This document shows positions 22,722 through 26,737 of a stretch of 26,737 nt of DNA, one piece after another (position 1 is the first letter of the stretch; the number at the start of each line of letters is the position of its first letter). The position numbers and the translations under genes are program-made. Location: the NCBI RefSeq assembly GCF_001509485.1, contig NZ_LLZI01000283.1:1-26737 (forward strand), read 5' to 3'. This stretch comes from Streptomyces sp. NRRL F-4489. Its GTDB lineage: Bacteria > Actinomycetota > Actinomycetes > Streptomycetales > Streptomycetaceae. The notes below the pieces were generated by a model, which saw only the letters and a program-made list of their open reading frames with translations, was not told where the DNA came from and made no database searches.

Positions 22722-23946
22722 ACCGCTCCGGCAGTACGCGCGACGCCCCCACCGCCAGGTCCCACAGCTCCGACCGCGCGCGGCCGGCCGCCGACCAGGC
22801 GGCGCGGACCCGGTGCAGCGGCTCCAGCGGCGGTTCGGCGGAGAGCAGGAACGTCGACCAGTGCATCGGCGCCAGATACCGCGCGCCCAGGTCCTGGCAG
22901 GCCCGGACCGCCTCCTCCGGGTCGGTGTGCACCGGCCGCAGCATCCAGCGCGGGTCGTACGCCCCGATGGGCAGCAGCGCCAGGTCGATGTCCCGGTAGC
23001 GGCGGCCGATCTCCTCGAACCAGTGGCCGTAGCCGGTGTCCCCGGCGAAGTGCACCCGCCGTCCATCGGGGGCGGTGAACATCCAGCCGCCCCACAGGGA
23101 GCGGCAGGTGTCGGTCAGCGTCCGCTTGCTCCAGTGGTGCGCGGGTACGAAGTCGATCCGCACCGGGCCGCCGGGGCCGGACAGCTCCACCGCCTCCCAC
23201 CAGTCCAGGTCGGTGACCCGCGTGAACCCGCGCCGCCGCGCCCACACCGCGAGTCCCGCCGGGAGCAGCAGCGGCGTGTCGCGCGGCAGCCGCTTGAGCG
23301 TCGGCGCGTCCAGGTGGTCGTAGTGGTTGTGGCTGATGACCACCGCGTCGACGGGCGGCAGGTCCTCCCAGCGGACGCCGACCGGGGTGACCCGGGGCGG
23401 CGTGCCGAGGATCTTGCGGGACCACACCGGGTCGGTCAGGACGGTCAGCCCGCCGATCCGGAGGATCCAACTGGCGTGCCCGGCCCAGGTGAGCGCGACG
23501 GTCGACGGGCCGGCGTCCGGCATCGGTCCTGGCTCGAAGGGCAGTTGCTGGATCTGCGGGAGCGTCTGGGGAGCCGGGCGCAGCTTGCCCTCCCGCGCGA
23601 TCCGGGCCAGCGCGCGGACGCCGGGCAGCGGCGCGGTCAGCCGGTCGGTGAAGTCGCGGGGCCAGGTGCGCGGCTCCCCCAGGGGGCGCGGCTCGGTGAG
23701 CGGCGGCGGCACGCTGCCCGGCACCGCCGCCGCCCCGTACCCGGCCATGCCCTCGGCAGTACCGTCGGCCATTCCGCCACCAGCCTCCTCTGTAACGGCG
23801 TTGCGGTCATCGTGGGCGGCGTCCGGCACACCGCCGTACGTGTCGTCGTGCGCGTCGTCATACGCGTCGTCGTACGGGCGCGGCTCGGTGCCGGAGGGCG
23901 CGGCGAGGGAGCGGCGGGCAGCAGAGCGCTCGGTCTGTTCGGTCAT
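22720..23946 (-). CDS. Metallo-beta-lactamase-fold protein, NAPE-PLD-like
   Basis: A 408-residue hydrolase. The catalytic domain (about 145-400) reads LTWAGHASWILRIGG, then the zinc motif HNHYDH (206-211), PAHHWSKRT (H270/H271), FAGDTGYGHWF (D303) and APMHWSTF (H362), close to the N-acyl-phosphatidylethanolamine phospholipase D pattern. Bacterial members probably hydrolyse phospholipid-like phosphodiesters, but activity is unproven. The N-terminal 140 residues are non-conserved and contain an Asp-rich repeat (YDDAYDDAHDDTYGG). ATG 23946 is preceded by GGAG 7 nt upstream. The aminotransferase-like gene ends 203 bp upstream on the same strand; that spacer is GC-rich with no feature I can support. 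Confidence 0.88.
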   Translation of the reverse strand: MTEQTERSAARRSLAAPSGTEPRPYDDAYDDAHDDTYGGVPDAAHDDRNAVTEEAGGGMADGTAEGMAGYGAAAVPGSVPPPLTEPRPLGEPRTWPRDFTDRLTAPLPGVRALARIAREGKLRPAPQTLPQIQQLPFEPGPMPDAGPSTVALTWAGHASWILRIGGLTVLTDPVWSRKILGTPPRVTPVGVRWEDLPPVDAVVISHNHYDHLDAPTLKRLPRDTPLLLPAGLAVWARRRGFTRVTDLDWWEAVELSGPGGPVRIDFVPAHHWSKRTLTDTCRSLWGGWMFTAPDGRRVHFAGDTGYGHWFEEIGRRYRDIDLALLPIGAYDPRWMLRPVHTDPEEAVRACQDLGARYLAPMHWSTFLLSAEPPLEPLHRVRAAWSAAGRARSELWDLAVGASRVLPER

Positions 23947-24149
23947 CCAGGGGCTCCATTCGGTGGCCGGGCGGAACCGGAGGCACGAGGGGGGCGGGCG
24001 TATCGGGCGGACACCGGCCGGCCCGGGGAGCGGCGGGCGGGGCGGATGCGGTGGACGGGGCGGGCAGGGCGGCCCGGGGGCGAATGCCCGGCGGGGGCGC
24101 GGGCCGACGGCAACGGGCGCGGGCGCTCGGCGAGGGAATCGGGCCGGCC

Positions 24150-25556
24150 TCAGCGGTCACTGCCGCCCCCATACGGGCCGCTCCCGTCCTCGGAACGGCC
24201 ACCCTCGCCTCCGGCCTGCTCACGGCTCTCCACGGGCCCGTCACGGGCTTCGTCACCGTTCCCGGTCCGGTCACCGTTCCTCTCACCGGTGCCGTCGCCG
24301 GTCCCTCCCGGCCCCGATGGGCGCTCCTCTCCCCCCACTCCCGTCTCTCGCGGCTCCCCCGACAACTCCGCCAACGCCCGCCCCAGCGCACTCAACCCGG
24401 CCCGCACGTGCGGCAGTTCCAGCGGATCCGCCGCGTCCAGCACCCCCTGCCGCAGCTCCATGTCGGCGCCCAGCAGGGCATCGGCCCCCAGCCGTACCCG
24501 CAGGGAGTCCGGCTCGTCCTCGAAGCGGTGGCCGCCGCGGGCCGCCCACGGCGCCAACTCCCGCTCCAGCGCGCCCGAACCCGTGATGCCGTGGGCGGCG
24601 AGCGGCTGCCGCAGCGGTTCCAGATCGGCGTAGAGGCAGCTGCCGGAGTGCGGCGGGCGGCACAGCGCCCCGGCCCCCGTGAGGGTCTGGTGCAGCGCCC
24701 TGGTGAGCGCCCCGTACACCCGGGCGGCGGCCGCGGTCCGTTCCCGTACGGCGTCCGGTTCCCCCAGGGCGTGGATGGCGGGAGCGGCCAACGGGCCGGG
24801 CAGGGGCGTGCGCAACCGGGTGAGCGTGTGCAGCACCGCGTCCCGTAGGACGGCGCCGCGGCGGGTGCCGGGAAAACGGGCCAGCGCCACCGGCCAGGAG
24901 GCGGGCAGCAGCGCGGCCCGCAGATCGGTCAGCACCACGACCTCGCCGGGCAGCATCTCGGCCGGGCTCAGCACCACCGTGTCATGCGGATCGTGCAGCA
25001 GATCGCGGTGCGACTCGTCGCTGATGATCCACAGCCCCTCCTCGGCCGCCGCCTCGCAGACCTCGTGCAGCTGCTCCGGCGGCGGGCACGTACCGGACGG
25101 GTCGTCGGCCACCGAGAGCACCAGGACGCGCGGCGTGTCGCCGTGTATCCGGGCCCGCCGTACGGTCTCCAGCAGGGCGAACGGATCCGGCAGCCCGCCC
25201 GATTCGGCCGGTACGGGCGTGAGGTGCACCGGCCGTCCGAGCAACCGGGCCGGCGGCGCGTACCACTGGGCGCACGGCCGCGGCAGCAGGACCGCGCCAT
25301 CGGCCGCCGCGTACAGGGCGAGGAGCAGGGCGGGCGCCCCCGGGCCGGCGAGGACCCGGTCGGCGAGGGTGAACAGGCCGCGCCGCTCCCAGTAGCCGCA
25401 GGCGGCGGCGCGCAGCGGTTCGGAGCCGCCGGGGGGTTCGGGGGCGGTGCGGCCGGCGGCCGCGGAGAGGTGCGCGGCGAGCTCGGGGAGGACCGGCAGG
25501 CCCACCGGCGGGGCCGGTCCGGGCTCCCGCTGCGGATCCGGGGCGGTCCGCTGCAT
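24150..25556 (-). CDS. Lysine-free aminotransferase-fold protein (predicted PLP-independent pseudoenzyme, MalY/PatB-like)
   Basis: A 468-residue protein with the layout of a fold-type I (class I/II) aminotransferase: LRAAACGYWERRG near 49-60, the SVADDPSGT segment (148-156) where active enzymes have NPHNPTG, and IISDESH (178-183) matching MalY/PatB DEIH with D180 kept. The segment VVVLTDLRAALLP (206-218) aligns with the SxSK PLP-lysine loop, but R213 occupies the lysine position, and there is no lysine anywhere in the protein. The C-terminal LRVRLG (R353/R355) resembles the carboxylate-binding arginine strand. After about residue 398 comes a 70-residue Gly/Glu/Asp/Arg low-complexity tail. ATG 25556 has GGAGG 5 nt upstream. 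It lies 104 bp downstream of a GNAT gene. The role is unknown: a ligand-binding or regulatory pseudoenzyme is the simplest inference. Confidence 0.8.
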   Translation of the reverse strand: MQRTAPDPQREPGPAPPVGLPVLPELAAHLSAAAGRTAPEPPGGSEPLRAAACGYWERRGLFTLADRVLAGPGAPALLLALYAAADGAVLLPRPCAQWYAPPARLLGRPVHLTPVPAESGGLPDPFALLETVRRARIHGDTPRVLVLSVADDPSGTCPPPEQLHEVCEAAAEEGLWIISDESHRDLLHDPHDTVVLSPAEMLPGEVVVLTDLRAALLPASWPVALARFPGTRRGAVLRDAVLHTLTRLRTPLPGPLAAPAIHALGEPDAVRERTAAAARVYGALTRALHQTLTGAGALCRPPHSGSCLYADLEPLRQPLAAHGITGSGALERELAPWAARGGHRFEDEPDSLRVRLGADALLGADMELRQGVLDAADPLELPHVRAGLSALGRALAELSGEPRETGVGGEERPSGPGGTGDGTGERNGDRTGNGDEARDGPVESREQAGGEGGRSEDGSGPYGGGSDR

Positions 25557-25585
25557 CCGTACCTCCACTCCACGGCGGCCGGTCG

Positions 25586-25607
25586 ATCATGGGCCCATCA
25601 CATGATG
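25586..25607. promoter_or_regulatory. Overlapping dyads upstream of the lysine-free aminotransferase-like gene
   Basis: Within 22 bp: ATCATG-N9-CATGAT (25586-25606), the 10-bp palindrome ATGGGCCCAT (25589-25598) and CATCA-CA-TGATG (25596-25607). The patch is AT-richer than its surroundings and lies 30 bp upstream of the start codon, so it may be an operator or promoter region. Confidence 0.45.
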
Positions 25608-25660
25608 CGCGGCCCTGACCACCTTCGCAGATCAGGCGGGTGGTGGCGGGGGACGACACG

Positions 25661-26278
25661 TCAGCGGGGGGTGACCACTGCGCCGGGCGGCGGCGCCGGC
25701 GCGTCGTAGCGGTGCACCTCCACCTCTTCCGCGGCCGCGCCGGTGCCCCACCACTGCCGCTCGGTGCCGCGGCGCACCCAGCCCCGGCGTTCGTACAGGG
25801 CGACGGCCGCGGTGTTGGCGGTCTGCACCTCCAGGACGAGCCGCAGACCGCGCAGCGCCGCCTCGGCGTCGATGGCGTCGAGCAGCCGCGCGCCGAGGCC
25901 GTGGCCGTGGGCGCCGGGCGCGACGTAGAGCCGGCTGACTTCGTTCCCGCACAGCGCGGCGTGGCCGACGACCCGTCCGCCCAGCTCGGCGACCCAGGCG
26001 GCGGTCATACCGTCCGGGGTGAGCCAGCCCGCCGGGTCCTCGGGCCAGAGGTGGGGGTACCCGCTGTGTACGTGCGCGGCGGCAAGCGCCGTCACACAGG
26101 CCGCGAGGTCACCCTCCTCGCGCCTGCGCACTCGGCCGGTGTCCGGCCCGGATTCCGGCCCGCTGTCCGGCCCTGTTTCCGACCCGGTGTCCGGCCCGCT
26201 GTCCGGCCGCCCGTCCGGGCCGGATGCGCCTGTCTGATGCCCCCGCTGCCCTGCCTGATGCCCCCGCTGCCACGTCAT
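25661..26278 (-). CDS. GNAT family N-acetyltransferase
   Basis: A 205-residue protein with the GNAT fold from about residue 49. The acetyl-CoA loop is RLYVAPGAHGHGLGARLLDA (R116 onward, with the Q/R-x-x-G-x-G/A pattern as GHGLGA), followed by LEVQTANTAAVALYERRGW, the usual last helix and strand. It transfers an acetyl group from acetyl-CoA to an amine; the acceptor is unknown. The first 48 residues are low-complexity: a Gln/Gly/His repeat and then Pro-Asp-Ser-Gly repeats encoded by 12-bp tandem DNA repeats. ATG 26278 has AAGGGAA about 6 nt upstream. The gene may be co-transcribed with the aminotransferase-like gene 104 bp downstream. Confidence 0.9.
   Translation of the reverse strand: MTWQRGHQAGQRGHQTGASGPDGRPDSGPDTGSETGPDSGPESGPDTGRVRRREEGDLAACVTALAAAHVHSGYPHLWPEDPAGWLTPDGMTAAWVAELGGRVVGHAALCGNEVSRLYVAPGAHGHGLGARLLDAIDAEAALRGLRLVLEVQTANTAAVALYERRGWVRRGTERQWWGTGAAAEEVEVHRYDAPAPPPGAVVTPR
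26139..26222. repeat. Seven tandem 12-bp repeats in the GNAT gene
   Basis: Units of the type GTGTCCGGCCCG repeat without gaps and encode the Asp/Ser/Gly/Pro/Thr repeats of the N-terminus. Two further copies of CTGATGCCCCCGCTGCC (26234-26250 and 26255-26271, period 21) follow and encode the first residues. Confidence 0.75.
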
Positions 26279-26737
26279 GGCGTTCCCTTCCGTACTGGCC
26301 GACGGCCGGGGCCTGGGCGGGCCGCACCGGGCCTTTCCGGGCCGGGTTACGGCGACTTGTGGCCGCCGTGCACGCCGCTGGCCTCCCCGGGGCTGGGCCG
26401 TACCGTCCCCGGGGCCGGCCGGTACCGTCCCCGAGGCCCCAGCCCTTCCAGCCGTTCCGGCCGTCCCAGCCGTTCCGCCCCTGCTGCCCGTTCCGGCCCT
26501 GCCGGCTCTCCTGCCCCCGCAGCCTACTCAGCCACTCCCCCTCTCGCCGAGCCCCTTGCACCGCCCCAGCCACTGCAGTCTCCTCAGCCCCTTCAGCCAC
26601 TCCAGCCGCCTCGCCCTCTCTACCCCCTCCAGTCACCACTCCCCCGACCCCCCCAGCCACCCCAACCACCTCAACCACCCCACCGCCCCCAGTTCGGGAA
26701 CTCACTCCCCCAGCCCCTCCCCCCGCCTGCCGCCCCC
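26279..26737. repeat. Low-complexity, strand-asymmetric C-rich region; no gene assigned
   Basis: From about 26446 an 18-bp unit (core CAGCCGTTCCG) repeats about four times. From about 26560 to the end the + strand is nearly free of G and made of C, T and A, with 9-bp units such as CAGCCCCTT. A + strand frame through about 26420-26737 is open and reads as Pro/Gln/Leu repeats; the minus strand reads as Gly-rich repeats. Neither has a recognisable domain or start, and the window ends inside the region. Confidence 0.5.

Overview
The window is very GC-rich, with G or C at nearly every third codon position, frequent GTG/TTG starts with purine-rich ribosome binding sites, and actinomycete-type families (SseB/DUF1266, MmyB-type XRE, membrane-anchored alkaline-phosphatase-like protein). 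This points to a Streptomyces or close relative (inference from composition and gene families; no 16S or marker gene is present). No rRNA, tRNA, CRISPR array, IS element or phage module was seen. Genes are densely packed as short divergent and convergent units.

Region 1 (1-7300) is a series of regulator-plus-target pairs. It opens with the 3' end of a DUF2254 membrane protein, a likely broken phytanoyl-CoA dioxygenase remnant and a stand-alone AroQ chorismate mutase. Then come a FadR-type GntR regulator divergent from fdhD, a MarR regulator divergent from a zinc-free quinone-oxidoreductase-like enzyme, and a bile-acid-symporter-family transporter divergent from a LysR regulator. Each of the three divergent intergenic regions holds a dyad of the type that regulator family uses. 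The MarR region has two matching operators overlapping the -35 element and the start region of the oxidoreductase promoter.

Region 2 (7300-18400) is mostly housekeeping-like: long-chain acyl-CoA synthetase, aldo/keto reductase with a strong hairpin terminator, two-domain VOC protein, a SAM methyltransferase with a histidine-rich N-terminus, an SseB/DUF1266 protein, a YihY/BrkB membrane protein, pterin-4a-carbinolamine dehydratase, an MmyB-type XRE regulator, an NTF2/SnoaL-like protein and an APC-superfamily permease.

Region 3 (18400-23950) carries membrane- and phosphoester-linked genes: a membrane-anchored alkaline-phosphatase-superfamily protein, divergent from a translationally coupled metallo-beta-lactamase-fold hydrolase and DedA protein, and a second, NAPE-PLD-like metallo-beta-lactamase protein. 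I infer a possible envelope-lipid or phosphate-ester function; nothing in the sequence proves they cooperate.

Region 4 (24150-26280) encodes a GNAT acetyltransferase followed on the same strand by the most unusual gene of the window: a protein with the layout of a fold-type I (MalY/PatB-like) PLP aminotransferase that contains no lysine at all, so it cannot form the usual PLP Schiff base. The window ends in 450 bp of low-complexity, strand-asymmetric C-rich sequence in which no gene could be assigned.
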